DNA of 64,000 nt, from positions 1 through 64,000 of the forward strand of contig NZ_BJLP01000011.1 of NCBI RefSeq assembly GCF_006538705.1. Reading direction: 5' to 3'. The notes below the pieces were generated by a model. The model was not told where the DNA came from. It worked only from the letters and a program-made list of their open reading frames with translations, and searched no databases. A program made the position numbers and the translations under genes. This document shows positions 44,762 through 54,265 of the stretch, in pieces. Source of the stretch: Cellulomonas uda (GTDB lineage: Bacteria > Actinomycetota > Actinomycetes > Actinomycetales > Cellulomonadaceae). How positions within the stretch are numbered: the stretch's first letter is position 1; every line of letters begins with the position of its first letter.

Positions 44762-47700
44762 TCAGCGCAGGCGGGCCACGTAGCGTGTCGCCTCGCGCGC
44801 GTCGCGCAGCCGTCGCTCGTACGTCACGCCCACGACCGTGAGCGCGACGCCCCCGACGAACAGCAGCGGCCACCAGCCGACGTGCGACACGACGGACGCG
44901 CCCGCGGCGACGAGCTGCAGCGCGACCTCGGCCGCGAGCACGACGCCACCGACCACGAGGGGCGCCTGCAGCCGCCGGCTCGCGCCGAGCAGCACGGCGG
45001 TGACCCCGCCGAGGACGACGACACCCCACCGCCACGGGGCGGGGGCCACCTGCAGACCGACGAGCGCGGGCGCCAGGACGAGCGCGCACGGGCCGCCGAG
45101 CGCGGGCCAGGACCGCGCTCGCTCGTCGTGCGCGAGCCACGTGCCGCCGACGCAGCCCGCGAGCAGCCCCCCGACCGCGAGGACGCCGTCGACGGGCAGC
45201 GGCCCCGCGCCGGCCACGCCGGCGAGGGTGGCGAGCCCGAGCAGCGTGAGTCCCTGCGCGGTCGCGACGGCACGTCCCCGGCGGACGCCGACGAGCGCGA
45301 GCGCGGTGCCGAGCACCGCGACCACCACCAGGCGCAGGACCGCGACCGGCGTCACCGCGTCGGCCAGGGCCGTGGCGGCGACGACCAGGCTCGGCCAGGT
45401 CGCGACGAGGACGGTGGCCCACGCACCGGCGAGCACGGCGGGACGCGGTGCGCCCGCGCGGTGCCCCGCGAGCGCCGCGAGGCCGAGCGCGAGCGCCGCG
45501 CCGAGGCCCCAGACCTCCGCGTCCCCGCCCTCGACCAGCGCCGTGGCGGCGCGTCGCACAGGCCCGAGCACGACGAGCAGCGCGACGCAGCCCGCGAGCG
45601 TGCGCGCCGCGGTGCGTGCACCCGTGGCGCCGCGCGCGAGGTGGCACGCGAGCGCGGCGACGCCCGCGAGCGCGACCGTCAGCCACCCGGTGCGGTCCAG
45701 GCGCACGGACCCCACGACCACGGGGTCCAGCACGAGCGCGGGCGGCAGCCCGACCAGCAGCACGCCGGCGCCGAGGAGTGCGGCGCCCGAGTGCCTGACG
45801 TCGCCGGGACGCGTCGGCGTCTGCCGCTGCGCGCGCCGCAGCCGGCGGGCTCCCACGCCGACGAGCACGAGGCCCAGCGGCGCGGCGTAGGCCTCGGGGA
45901 CGCCGACCTCGCGCGCCACGAGGCCGGTCCAGGACGCGACCACGGCCAGTCCCAGCGCCCACCACCGCAGCGGACGCCGGTCGGGTGCGAGGGCGACGAC
46001 ACCGGCCGTCGCGGCGAGGAGCGCGAGCTCGAGCGTGACGACGCCCCGGGTCGGTGCCGAGAGCAGGGCGAGCACCGCGACCACCGCGCCGCTGACCTCG
46101 ACCGCCAGGCGGAAGCCGATCCGCTCACCGTCCAGCGCCCGCGCGGCGAGCGCCCCGGCGCACGCGAGCACGCACACGACGAGCGAGGTCGTGCCGCGGC
46201 CGGGCGTGCCTGCGGCGAGGTGCGCGGAGACCACCGCGGCGGACGCCGCGGGCAGGACGAGCGTCGCGGCGGCGACCCGGGGCAGCGCACCGACCCGGCC
46301 GCGGCCCAGCGCGGCGAGGGCGAGCGCCTGCACCGCGGCGACCGCGGGCAGGACGACGAACGGGGCGCGCGCGCCCTCGTCGGCCCAGGACGCGAACGCG
46401 GCGAGCCAGGTGAGTCCCTGGACGGTCGCCGCGACGGGGAGCAGCGCCGTGCGGTGGGGGCGCGGGACGGCACGCAGCAGCACGAGGGTCACGACGACCA
46501 CGCCCAGGAGGGTCGCCGCGACGAGCGCCGCGTCGCGAGGGTCGGCCCCGCCGAGTCGCAGGGCGGTCGCGGCGGCTCCCGTCGCGAGCAGGGCTGTGAC
46601 GCACGAGACCGCGGCGCGTACGACGCGTCCGCCGGCCCGCGCGACCACGGTGACGACGACCGCCGAGGTGAGCAGGGCGACGAGGAGCGCGGCCAGCCCG
46701 GCGTCGCGCTCGCCGGACGTCCCCGCACCCGCGGCACCGGGCAGCGCCGCGACGAGCGCCGCGGACGCCGCGACCACGGCGAGCGTGCGCGTGTGGGTGC
46801 GCCAGGGGCGCGGCAGCGGGACGACGAGCGCGACGAGAGCGAGGGCGACGAAACCACCGACCGCGCTCTGGACGTCGTCGGCGAGCAGCGCGACACCCTC
46901 GAGCGCCGCCACGCACGTCAGTGCGGCCGCGACGTGCCGCAGCGGGCGTGAGATCCGCACGCCGAGCGCGGCGGCGAGCAGCACCGTGCTCAGCATCGTC
47001 ACCGCGGCGGACGCGACGGAGCCGTCGGTGAACCGCGCGGGGTCGAGCACGGCCGCCGTGGCCGCGACCGCGAGCACGCCGCACTCCGGCACGGCCAGCA
47101 CACCCGCGGTCACCGCGGCCGCGACCGCGGCGACGGTCGCCGTCGGGGCGACCCGGGCCGCCGTGGTGCCGGTACCGGGCGCGGGCCGCTCGGCAGGTCC
47201 CCGCACGGCCGACGGCAGGACGTCCGCTCGCAGCACGGCCACCGCCAGGGCGGCCACGGCGCCGACGGCCGCAGCGGCCGGTGCCGACCACACGACCACC
47301 GACCCCGAGACCGCGGGGGCGGCGACCGCGGCCGAGAGCGCCGCGAGCGCGCCCGAGGCGCCGGCCCAGGCACGTGCCGGGGTGCCGCGGGTCAGGACGG
47401 CCTGCGCGGCGAGCGCGACGAGGCACGCGAGCACGAGTGCGGTGACCAGCGCGCCACCCGCGGCGCCACCGCCGTGCGCGGCGGACCGCAGCGCGACCAG
47501 CTGGACGACGGCGAGCAGCGAGGCGAGCGCGACGGCGGCACCCGAGAGCACGCGACGCTCGGCGACGCGCGCCCGGACCGTCGGCAGGTGTCGCGCGGAC
47601 GTGAGCGCGAACGCCAGCAGCAGCGCGCCGAGCGCCCCCGCGGCCGTGCGGGAGGCCGCGGCGAGCGGCAGGGGAGCGGACGGCACGAGGAGCGCCGCGG

Positions 47701-48475
47701 CGACGGTCGCGCTGCGCAGGTCGGCGCGCGCGCCGTAGACCGCGAGCACGGCGCCGCACGCGAGCAGCCCGAGCCCGCCGACGAGCCACCCGGGAGCCGC
47801 ACCGAGCAGTCCCGTGGCCCACAGCGCCCACACGTCGAGCGTGAGCAGCGCCGAACCGAGGGCGCCGACCGCCTCGGCCGAGACCCGCAGCCCGCGTCGG
47901 CGCAGCACGACCGCGAGGGTCAGGACACCCGCGGTGCCGAGCGCGACGACGCCCGCACGTGCGGCGAGGGTCAGCAGGTCCCAGGTGAACACGAGGAACA
48001 CGAGGCTCGCGACCGCGAGCAGCGCCGCACCGAGCGTGACCAGCACGGTCTGCACGGGCCATGCGGCGCGCGTCGGCCGCGGCGGGTGGGCGGGCGGCGC
48101 GGGTCGAGCTGCAGGGGACGGCGGTGGGGGCGGCGGAGGGGGAACCGTGCGGGGGCCGTCCGGGACGCGGTACGGCTCGCCCGGGCTCGGCACGGGGTCG
48201 TGGACGCGCGCCTCGACCGCGGCGCCGGTGGGCACCGCGCCGGCGCGTCGCACGCCGTCGACCACGGTGCGCTGATGGGCGAGCGCCGCGGCGGCCGCTC
48301 GGGACGCCTCCCACACGGCCGCGCCGGCCGCGCCCGCGAGGTCGAGACCGCACCCCGGGCACCTGGCTCCCGCGAGGCCGGTCCCGCACCCGGGGCAGCG
48401 GGACGGGTCGAGCAGCAGGTGGCGAGCCTGCGCGAGCACGTCGTCACGCGGTCGGGGCACGGGCGGGTGGGTCAT
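44762..48475 (-). CDS. large polytopic membrane protein with N-terminal zinc ribbon
   Basis: The 1237-aa protein begins with CPGCGTGLAGARCPGCGLDL, two CxxC pairs that make a zinc ribbon, then a Pro-rich linker. The remainder is nearly continuous Ala/Val/Leu-rich hydrophobic segments, probably more than 25 helices. I do not recognise a transport or catalytic motif. It lies between dop and pup on the opposite strand, so it breaks the usual order of the pupylation genes. The start is uncertain: ATG 48475, 48484 and 48487 are in frame and none has a ribosome site. Function unknown. Confidence 0.82.
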   Translation of the reverse strand: MTHPPVPRPRDDVLAQARHLLLDPSRCPGCGTGLAGARCPGCGLDLAGAAGAAVWEASRAAAAALAHQRTVVDGVRRAGAVPTGAAVEARVHDPVPSPGEPYRVPDGPRTVPPPPPPPPSPAARPAPPAHPPRPTRAAWPVQTVLVTLGAALLAVASLVFLVFTWDLLTLAARAGVVALGTAGVLTLAVVLRRRGLRVSAEAVGALGSALLTLDVWALWATGLLGAAPGWLVGGLGLLACGAVLAVYGARADLRSATVAAALLVPSAPLPLAAASRTAAGALGALLLAFALTSARHLPTVRARVAERRVLSGAAVALASLLAVVQLVALRSAAHGGGAAGGALVTALVLACLVALAAQAVLTRGTPARAWAGASGALAALSAAVAAPAVSGSVVVWSAPAAAAVGAVAALAVAVLRADVLPSAVRGPAERPAPGTGTTAARVAPTATVAAVAAAVTAGVLAVPECGVLAVAATAAVLDPARFTDGSVASAAVTMLSTVLLAAALGVRISRPLRHVAAALTCVAALEGVALLADDVQSAVGGFVALALVALVVPLPRPWRTHTRTLAVVAASAALVAALPGAAGAGTSGERDAGLAALLVALLTSAVVVTVVARAGGRVVRAAVSCVTALLATGAAATALRLGGADPRDAALVAATLLGVVVVTLVLLRAVPRPHRTALLPVAATVQGLTWLAAFASWADEGARAPFVVLPAVAAVQALALAALGRGRVGALPRVAAATLVLPAASAAVVSAHLAAGTPGRGTTSLVVCVLACAGALAARALDGERIGFRLAVEVSGAVVAVLALLSAPTRGVVTLELALLAATAGVVALAPDRRPLRWWALGLAVVASWTGLVAREVGVPEAYAAPLGLVLVGVGARRLRRAQRQTPTRPGDVRHSGAALLGAGVLLVGLPPALVLDPVVVGSVRLDRTGWLTVALAGVAALACHLARGATGARTAARTLAGCVALLVVLGPVRRAATALVEGGDAEVWGLGAALALGLAALAGHRAGAPRPAVLAGAWATVLVATWPSLVVAATALADAVTPVAVLRLVVVAVLGTALALVGVRRGRAVATAQGLTLLGLATLAGVAGAGPLPVDGVLAVGGLLAGCVGGTWLAHDERARSWPALGGPCALVLAPALVGLQVAPAPWRWGVVVLGGVTAVLLGASRRLQAPLVVGGVVLAAEVALQLVAAGASVVSHVGWWPLLFVGGVALTVVGVTYERRLRDAREATRYVARLR

Positions 48476-48557
48476 GGAGGGCATCATGACAGCAGTCGTC
48501 GGCGCCGGGCGCGTCTCGCGCACGCGTCACCCGGGGCAGTCGCCTCCGGCTTGGGCC

Positions 48558-48563
48558 TAGGGT
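48558..48563 (+). promoter_or_regulatory. -10 box (TAGGGT) of the pup-prcBA-pafA operon
   Basis: TAGGGT is followed by a leader of about 37 bases with GAGGAGG before ATG 48601. No other promoter is apparent until after pafA. Confidence 0.5.
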
Positions 48564-48600
48564 GGGCGCAGGAGCACCAAGCGACGCCGAGGAGGTCCTC

Positions 48601-48792
48601 ATGGCAGGTCAGGAGCGGATCAACCCGCGCCGGGACGACGACGAGCCGGTCGACGACGCGCCCGAGCCGGTCGCACCCGCCGCGCAGGGCCGGGACGCCG
48701 AGGTCGACGCGCTGCTCGACGAGATCGACGACGTGCTCGAGCAGAACGCGGAGCAGTTCGTGCGGGGCTTCGTCCAGAAGGGTGGTCAGTGA
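48601..48792 (+). CDS. pup: prokaryotic ubiquitin-like protein Pup
   Basis: The 63-aa protein is disordered and acidic, with the Mpa-binding helix AEVDALLDEIDDVLEQNAEQ and the end FVQKGGQ. The C-terminal Gln must be deamidated to Glu by Dop before PafA can attach Pup to lysines. ATG 48601 follows GAGGAGG. It is the first gene of the pup-prcB-prcA-pafA operon, with six bases to prcB. Confidence 0.97.
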   Translation: MAGQERINPRRDDDEPVDDAPEPVAPAAQGRDAEVDALLDEIDDVLEQNAEQFVRGFVQKGGQ

Positions 48793-48798
48793 ACGTCC

Positions 48799-49641
48799 AT
48801 GACGCACCCTGACCCGCTCGCGTCGGGCCGGCTCCCGGCCGCGTTCATGACCCCGGGCTCGTCGTCGTTCGTCGACTTCCTCGCGGCTCACGCACCCTCG
48901 CTCCTGCCCGGCAACCGTCCGCTCGTCGGGGCCGAGCAGGTCCACGCGCCGCACGGCACGACGATCGTGTCGGTCGTGTGCTCGGGCGGCATCGTGATGG
49001 CGGGCGACCGTCGCGCGACGATGGGCTCGATGATCGCGAGCCGCGAGATCGAGAAGGTGTTCCCGGCCGACGAGTACTCGGCGGTCGGCATCGCCGGGAC
49101 CGCGGGCCTCGCGGTCGAGCTCGTCCGGCTGTTCCAGCTCGAGCTCGAGCACTACGAGAAGATCGAGGGCAGCCTCCTGTCCCTCGACGGCAAGGCGAAC
49201 CGGCTGTCGACGATGATCCGCGGCAACCTGGGCCTCGCGCTGCAGGGCCTGGCCGTCGTGCCGCTGTTCGGCGGGTTCGACCTCGAGCGCGGCATCGGCC
49301 GGATCTTCTCGTACGACGTGACGGGCGGCCGGTACGAGGAGCACGACCACCACGCGGTCGGGTCGGGCTCGGTGTTCGCGCGCGGCTCGTTGAAGAAGCT
49401 GTGGCGGCCCGGGCTGGCGCCGGCCGAGGCGGTGCGCGTCGCGGTCGAGGCCCTCGTCGACGCCGCGGACGACGACTCCGCGACCGGCGGTCCGGACACG
49501 ACCCGCCGCATCTGGCCGGTCGTCGCGACCGTGACCGAGTCCGGCTACCTGCGGGTGCCGGACGCCGAGCTCGAGCAGGTCGCCGAGGCCGTCGTCGCGG
49601 AACGCCGCGCACTGCACGCACGAGGGGGTGAGCGCGCGTGA
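48799..49641 (+). CDS. prcB: proteasome beta subunit
   Basis: The 280-aa precursor has a propeptide of about 55 residues ending HAPHG, followed by [19 protein letters not shown]. The first Thr after the Gly would be the catalytic N-terminal nucleophile, and the Asp and Lys-equivalent residues follow. It forms the peptidase rings of the 20S core. It overlaps prcA by four bases (GTGA). Confidence 0.96.
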   Translation: MTHPDPLASGRLPAAFMTPGSSSFVDFLAAHAPSLLPGNRPLVGAEQVHAPHGTTIVSVVCSGGIVMAGDRRATMGSMIASREIEKVFPADEYSAVGIAGTAGLAVELVRLFQLELEHYEKIEGSLLSLDGKANRLSTMIRGNLGLALQGLAVVPLFGGFDLERGIGRIFSYDVTGGRYEEHDHHAVGSGSVFARGSLKKLWRPGLAPAEAVRVAVEALVDAADDDSATGGPDTTRRIWPVVATVTESGYLRVPDAELEQVAEAVVAERRALHARGGERA

Positions 49642-50336
49642 GCATGCCGTTCTACGTCTCGCCCGAGCAGCTCATGAAGGACCGCGCGGACTACGCGCGC
49701 AAGGGCATCGCGCGCGGGCGCAGCGTCGTCGTGGTCCAGTACGACGAGGGCATCGCGTTCGCGACCGAGAACGCCTCACGCGCGCTGCACAAGGTCTCGG
49801 AGATCTACGACCGCATCGCGTTCGCGGCGGTCGGCAAGTACAACGAGTTCGAGAACCTGCGCGTCGCGGGCGTGCGGTACGCCGACCTGCGCGGGTACTC
49901 CTACGACCGCGAGGACGTCACGGCCCGCGCGCTCGCCAACGCGTACACCCAGACGCTCGGCACGGTGTTCACCACCGAGTCGAAGCCGCTCGAGGTCGAG
50001 CTCGTCGTCGCCGAGGTGGGCCGCACCGCGGAGGGCGACCAGATCTACCGCCTGACGTACGACGGCTCGGTCGCCGACGAGCACGGCTGGGTGGTCATGG
50101 GTGGGCAGGCCGAGCGGCTGGGCACGCTCGTGGGCGACGCGTGGCGGCCGGGGATGACGCTGCCGCAGGTGCTGCAGCTCGCGGTGCGTGCGCTGGGCTC
50201 GCCGGCCGACGACGGCGGCGAGCAGCGCGCGATCCCCGCGGCACAGCTCGAGGTCGCCGTGCTGGACCGGACCCGTCCGCGCCGCGCGTTCCGCCGCCTG
50301 GCGGGGCCGCTGCTGGAGGACCTGCTGGAGGGCTGA
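49638..50336 (+). CDS. prcA: proteasome alpha subunit
   Basis: The 232-aa protein starts [20 protein letters not shown], the gating N-terminus and H0 helix of actinobacterial alpha subunits, and has the family core without the catalytic Thr. Alpha rings cap the core and bind the GQYL motif of Mpa. It starts at GTG 49638, within the prcB stop, and shares one base with pafA (TGATG). Confidence 0.96.
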   Translation: MSMPFYVSPEQLMKDRADYARKGIARGRSVVVVQYDEGIAFATENASRALHKVSEIYDRIAFAAVGKYNEFENLRVAGVRYADLRGYSYDREDVTARALANAYTQTLGTVFTTESKPLEVELVVAEVGRTAEGDQIYRLTYDGSVADEHGWVVMGGQAERLGTLVGDAWRPGMTLPQVLQLAVRALGSPADDGGEQRAIPAAQLEVAVLDRTRPRRAFRRLAGPLLEDLLEG

Positions 50337-51697
50337 TGGACAAGCGGATCTTCGGCCTCGAGACGGAGTACGGCGTCACGTGCGCCGCGACGGACGGGCG
50401 GGGGCTGTCGGCCGACGAGGTCGCGCGGTACCTGTTCCGCAAGGTCGTGGCGTGGGGACGCTCGTCGAACGTGTTCCTGCGCAACGGGTCGCGGCTGTAC
50501 CTGGACGTGGGCTCGCACCCCGAGTACGCGACCGCGGAGTGCGACGACGTGCGCCAGCTCGTCACGCACGACCGTGCGGGTGAGCGCATCCTCGAGGGGC
50601 TCGTCGCGGACGCGCAGCAGCGGCTCGAGCACGAGGGGCTGCCGGGCACCATCCACCTGTTCAAGAACAACACCGACTCGGCCGGCAACTCCTACGGCTG
50701 CCACGAGAACTACCTCGTGCGCCGGCAGGGCGACTTCGCGCGGCTGTCGGACGTGCTGGTCCCGTTCCTCATCACACGCCAGGTGCTGACGGGCGCGGGC
50801 AAGGTCCTCGCGACCCCGCGCGGCGCGGTGTACTGCCTGTCGCAGCGCGCCGACCACATCTGGGAGGCCGTCTCGAGCGCGACCACGCGTTCGCGCCCCA
50901 TCATCAACACGCGCGACGAGCCGCACGCGGACGCCGAGCACTTCCGGCGCCTGCACGTGATCGTCGGCGACTCCTCGATGTCGGAGTCCACGACGATGCT
51001 CAAGGTCGGCGCGACCGACCTCGTCCTGCGCCTGATCGAGGCCGGCATCCCGATCCGTGACCTGTCGCTCGAGAACCCCATCCGCGCGATCCGCGAGATC
51101 AGCCACGACATGGCGGGCACCGCGCCGGTCACGCTCGCGAACGGGCGCACGGTCACCGCGCTCGACCTGCAGGAGGAGTACCTGGCGCGCGTCAGCGACT
51201 TCGTCGCGCAGCGCGGCGGCGGGTCGCCGCAGGACAAGCAGGTCCTCGAGCTGTGGGGGCGCGGGCTGCACGCGCTGCGCACGGGCGACCTGTCGCTCGT
51301 CGAGCGCGAGCTCGACTGGGTGATCAAGTACCGGCTGATCGAGCGCTACCGGGCGAAGCACGACCTGCCGCTGTCGGACGTGCGGGTGCAGCGGCTCGAC
51401 CTGGCCTACCACGACATCTCGCGCACCGAGGGCCTGTACAACCTGCTGGCGGCCAAGGGGCTCGTCGAGCGGCTGACGACCGACCTCGAGGTGTTCGAGG
51501 CGACGAGCGTCCCGCCGCAGACGACGCGCGCCAAGCTGCGCGGCGACTTCGTGCGTGCCGCGCAGGAGGCGCGTCGTGACTACACGGTCGACTGGGTGCA
51601 CCTCAAGCTCAACGACCAGGCGCAGCGCACCGTGCTGTGCAAGGACCCGTTCCGCAACGTCGACGAGCGTGTCGAGAGGCTCATCGAGTCGATGTGA
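50336..51697 (+). CDS. pafA: Pup--protein ligase
   Basis: The 453-aa protein has [12 protein letters not shown] with the catalytic Glu, [33 protein letters not shown] and [12 protein letters not shown], all typical of PafA. Compared with the neighbouring Dop it lacks the loop after the first strand. It uses ATP to join the deamidated Pup C-terminus to substrate lysines. Coupling with prcA through a one-base stop/start overlap keeps tagging and degradation together. Confidence 0.97.
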   Translation: MDKRIFGLETEYGVTCAATDGRGLSADEVARYLFRKVVAWGRSSNVFLRNGSRLYLDVGSHPEYATAECDDVRQLVTHDRAGERILEGLVADAQQRLEHEGLPGTIHLFKNNTDSAGNSYGCHENYLVRRQGDFARLSDVLVPFLITRQVLTGAGKVLATPRGAVYCLSQRADHIWEAVSSATTRSRPIINTRDEPHADAEHFRRLHVIVGDSSMSESTTMLKVGATDLVLRLIEAGIPIRDLSLENPIRAIREISHDMAGTAPVTLANGRTVTALDLQEEYLARVSDFVAQRGGGSPQDKQVLELWGRGLHALRTGDLSLVERELDWVIKYRLIERYRAKHDLPLSDVRVQRLDLAYHDISRTEGLYNLLAAKGLVERLTTDLEVFEATSVPPQTTRAKLRGDFVRAAQEARRDYTVDWVHLKLNDQAQRTVLCKDPFRNVDERVERLIESM

Positions 51698-51735
51698 CGT
51701 CCCGCGCGCTGGTCGGGCCCACCGGGTGGACGCCG

Positions 51736-51741
51736 TAGAGT
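51736..51741 (+). promoter_or_regulatory. -10 box (TAGAGT) before the FKBP-hisF pair
   Basis: TAGAGT stands about 85 bases before GTG 51827. Confidence 0.4.
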
Positions 51742-51826
51742 GTCGGCCGGCCACCGCCGGGTGAGCCGCGGGCGGAACGCGGTGGCAGCAGCGGGCGGAC
51801 GGGCGACGACGAGAGGACGACGGCAG

Positions 51827-52705
51827 GTGCGAGGACTGCGAGGCGCACTGGCCGCCGCGTGCGTGGCGACGCTCGCCCTGGCCGGGTGCTCGGACCCCGA
51901 GCAGGTCCCGCCGGACGTCGTCGTCACGGGTGACGCGGGTGTCGCACCCACGCTGACGTACGTCGCGCCGCTGCAGGTCACCGAGACGTACCGCGAGACC
52001 GTGTGGCAGGGGACCGGACCCGCGCTCGTCGACGGCGACCCCATCCTCATCGACTACTGGCTCGAGAACGCCTCGGACGCGACGCTCGTGCGCGACAGCT
52101 TCTCGGGCAGCCCCCGCTCGCAGGTCCTCACGCGCGCCGACCTGGGCGCTGACCTGTACGAGACGCTCAGCGGCCAGCGCGTCGGGGCGCGGCTGCTGCA
52201 GGTCGCGCCCGCGTCCGAGCGCGGTGACGAGTACCCGACCGCGACGGTCGTCGACGTGCTGCCGACCCGCGCGGAGGGCAGCGCGGTCGAGCCGCTCGAG
52301 GGGTTCCCGGCGGTCGGCGAGACGAAGAGCGGCGCGCCGACGTTCACGCCCGTGGAGTCCAAGCCGCCGGCGACCCTGCGCGTGCAACCCGTGCTGCGGG
52401 GCACCGGTCGTCAGGTGGTCGCGAGCGACACGGTGACCGTGCAGTTCACCGGCTGGGCGTGGACGACGGGCGAGGAGTTCGACTCGACGTGGTCGTCGGG
52501 CGGTCTGCCCCTGTCGTTCTCGCTGCAGGACGTGCCGGCGTGGCAGGAGGGCCTCGTCGACCAGCCGGTCGGCAGCCGCGTCATGCTCATCGTGCCGCCG
52601 TCGTACGCGCTCGGTGTGACCCAGAGCGAGGAGCTCTCGGGTCAGACCGTCGTGTTCGTCGTGGACATCCTCAACGCCCGCACCCCCGGAGGGACCGCCC
52701 CGTGA
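51827..52705 (+). CDS. FKBP-type peptidyl-prolyl isomerase lipoprotein, two FKBP-like repeats
   Basis: The 292-aa precursor has a lipoprotein signal ending LALAGCSD, so it is anchored outside the membrane. The C-terminal domain ([20 protein letters not shown], then [20 protein letters not shown]) is a clear FKBP. The earlier half, with [12 protein letters not shown] and [16 protein letters not shown], follows the same pattern with weaker conservation and is probably a degenerate first FKBP domain. GTG 51827 gives the lipoprotein start and follows GAGAGGA. Its stop overlaps the hisF GTG by four bases, which couples a folding factor to histidine synthesis by location only. Confidence 0.9.
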   Translation: MRGLRGALAAACVATLALAGCSDPEQVPPDVVVTGDAGVAPTLTYVAPLQVTETYRETVWQGTGPALVDGDPILIDYWLENASDATLVRDSFSGSPRSQVLTRADLGADLYETLSGQRVGARLLQVAPASERGDEYPTATVVDVLPTRAEGSAVEPLEGFPAVGETKSGAPTFTPVESKPPATLRVQPVLRGTGRQVVASDTVTVQFTGWAWTTGEEFDSTWSSGGLPLSFSLQDVPAWQEGLVDQPVGSRVMLIVPPSYALGVTQSEELSGQTVVFVVDILNARTPGGTAP

Positions 52706-53472
52706 GCCTCGCCCTGCGCGTCATCCCGTGCCTCGACGTCGACGCCGGCCGCGTCGTCAAGGGCGTGAACTTCGAGAACCTGCGCGACGCGGGTGACCCG
52801 GTCGAGCTCGCGCACCGGTACGACGCGGAGGGTGCCGACGAGCTGACGTTCCTGGACGTGTCCGCCTCGTCGGGCAACCGCGAGACGACGTACGACGTGG
52901 TGCGCAGGACGGCCGAGGAGGTGTTCGTCCCGCTGACCGTGGGCGGGGGCGTGCGCTCGGCCGACGACGTGGACCGGCTGCTGCGCGCGGGCGCGGACAA
53001 GGTCGGGGTGAACACCGCGGCGATCGCCCGCCCCGAGCTCATCGGCGAGATCGCCGACCGGTTCGGCTCGCAGGTGCTCGTGCTGTCGGTCGACGCGCGG
53101 CGGGTGACCGGTGACGTGCGCACGGACTCGGGGTACGAGGTCACCACGCACGGCGGCCGGCGCGGCACCGGGATCGACGCGGTCGCGTGGGCCGCGCGCG
53201 CCGCGGAGCTGGGCGCGGGGGAGATCCTGCTCAACTCGATGGACGCCGACGGCACCACGTCGGGCTTCGACCTCGAGATGCTGCGCGACGTGCGGGCCCA
53301 GGTCCGGGTGCCGCTCATCGCGAGCGGCGGGGCGGGCACGCCGCAGCACTTCGTCGAGGCCGCGCGGGCGGGTGCCGACGCGGTGCTCGCCGCGAGCGTG
53401 TTCCACTTCGGCACGCTCACGGTCGGTGACGTGAAGCAGGCGCTGCGCGAGGCGGGCATCACCGTCCGCTGA
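52702..53472 (+). CDS. hisF: imidazole glycerol phosphate synthase, cyclase subunit
   Basis: The 256-aa TIM barrel starts [20 protein letters not shown] with the catalytic Asp, and has [22 protein letters not shown] (second catalytic Asp) and [13 protein letters not shown] for the phosphate sites. With HisH it makes IGP and AICAR in histidine synthesis. The GTG start overlaps the FKBP stop (GTGA). hisI follows some 5 kb later, after a TIGR03085-type gene and an ABC pair. Confidence 0.97.
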   Translation: MSLALRVIPCLDVDAGRVVKGVNFENLRDAGDPVELAHRYDAEGADELTFLDVSASSGNRETTYDVVRRTAEEVFVPLTVGGGVRSADDVDRLLRAGADKVGVNTAAIARPELIGEIADRFGSQVLVLSVDARRVTGDVRTDSGYEVTTHGGRRGTGIDAVAWAARAAELGAGEILLNSMDADGTTSGFDLEMLRDVRAQVRVPLIASGGAGTPQHFVEAARAGADAVLAASVFHFGTLTVGDVKQALREAGITVR

Positions 53473-53500
53473 CGCGTCGGGGCGCGCGGACGCCGGGTCG

Positions 53501-54157
53501 TCAGGGGAGCGGGAGCGCCCGCGCGAGCGCGGCGACGTCCGCCTCCTCGCCCTGCACGACGAGGTCCGTCGCGGCACCGCGTCCCGAGACCCACAGCAGC
53601 AGGTCGCCCGCACCGCCCCGGACGACGACCGTGCCGTGGTCGCCGCGCGGCTTGCGCACCCGGGCGCGCGGACCGTCGGGGCGCACGAGGACGAGCCCGA
53701 CGGGGACGCGCAGCGTGCGGGCGCGGGCGAACCGGGTCGCGTCGTGCCACAGCGCGTCGACGAGGGCGGGGTCCAGCGGGCGCTCGTGCGCCACGCCGTC
53801 GCCGCGGCGCACGTCCTCGCCGTGCACGTAGAGCTCGACCCGGTTCGCGGCGTCGCCCGCGAGGGCCAGGGGGTGCCAGCGCGACGGCCCCGCCTCGACG
53901 CGGTCGACGAGCGCGGCGTAGCCGGCGTCGTGCATCGCGGTGTCGGCGAGCTCGGCGACCGCGCGCTCGGCCACGTCCGTGAGCCGCGGCGCGGCGATCC
54001 CGAGGCCGACGCGCGCCGAGCTCTCACGCAGCACGACGTGCGCCGCCAGGTGCCGGGCCTGCCATCCGTCGCACAGCGTCGGCGCGTCCGGCGGGACGGC
54101 CCGCAGGGCCTCGACGAGGTCGGCGCGCAGCACGGGATGCCAGGTCATGCGCGTCAT
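53501..54157 (-). CDS. TIGR03085-like metal-binding (DinB/mycothiol-transferase fold) protein
   Basis: The 218-aa protein begins with DAPTLCDGWQARHLAAHVVL and later has NRVELYVHGEDVRR, the paired His residues of the maleylpyruvate isomerase/TIGR03085 four-helix fold that binds a metal. Related enzymes use mycothiol, which fits mshC in this genome. ATG 54157 or 54148 could be used; neither has a ribosome site. The long minus-strand frame above it is a shadow of the ABC gene. The substrate is unknown. Confidence 0.82.
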   Translation of the reverse strand: MTRMTWHPVLRADLVEALRAVPPDAPTLCDGWQARHLAAHVVLRESSARVGLGIAAPRLTDVAERAVAELADTAMHDAGYAALVDRVEAGPSRWHPLALAGDAANRVELYVHGEDVRRGDGVAHERPLDPALVDALWHDATRFARARTLRVPVGLVLVRPDGPRARVRKPRGDHGTVVVRGGAGDLLLWVSGRGAATDLVVQGEEADVAALARALPLP

Positions 54158-54265
54158 CGTGCCACCGGTCCGGGCGCCTCGCGTGGTGAGCGCTGCCCCG
54201 GGCAAGCTGTCGGACGTCCGTGAGACGATGACCGTCCCCCTCCTCCCCACCGGAAGGCCTTCGCC

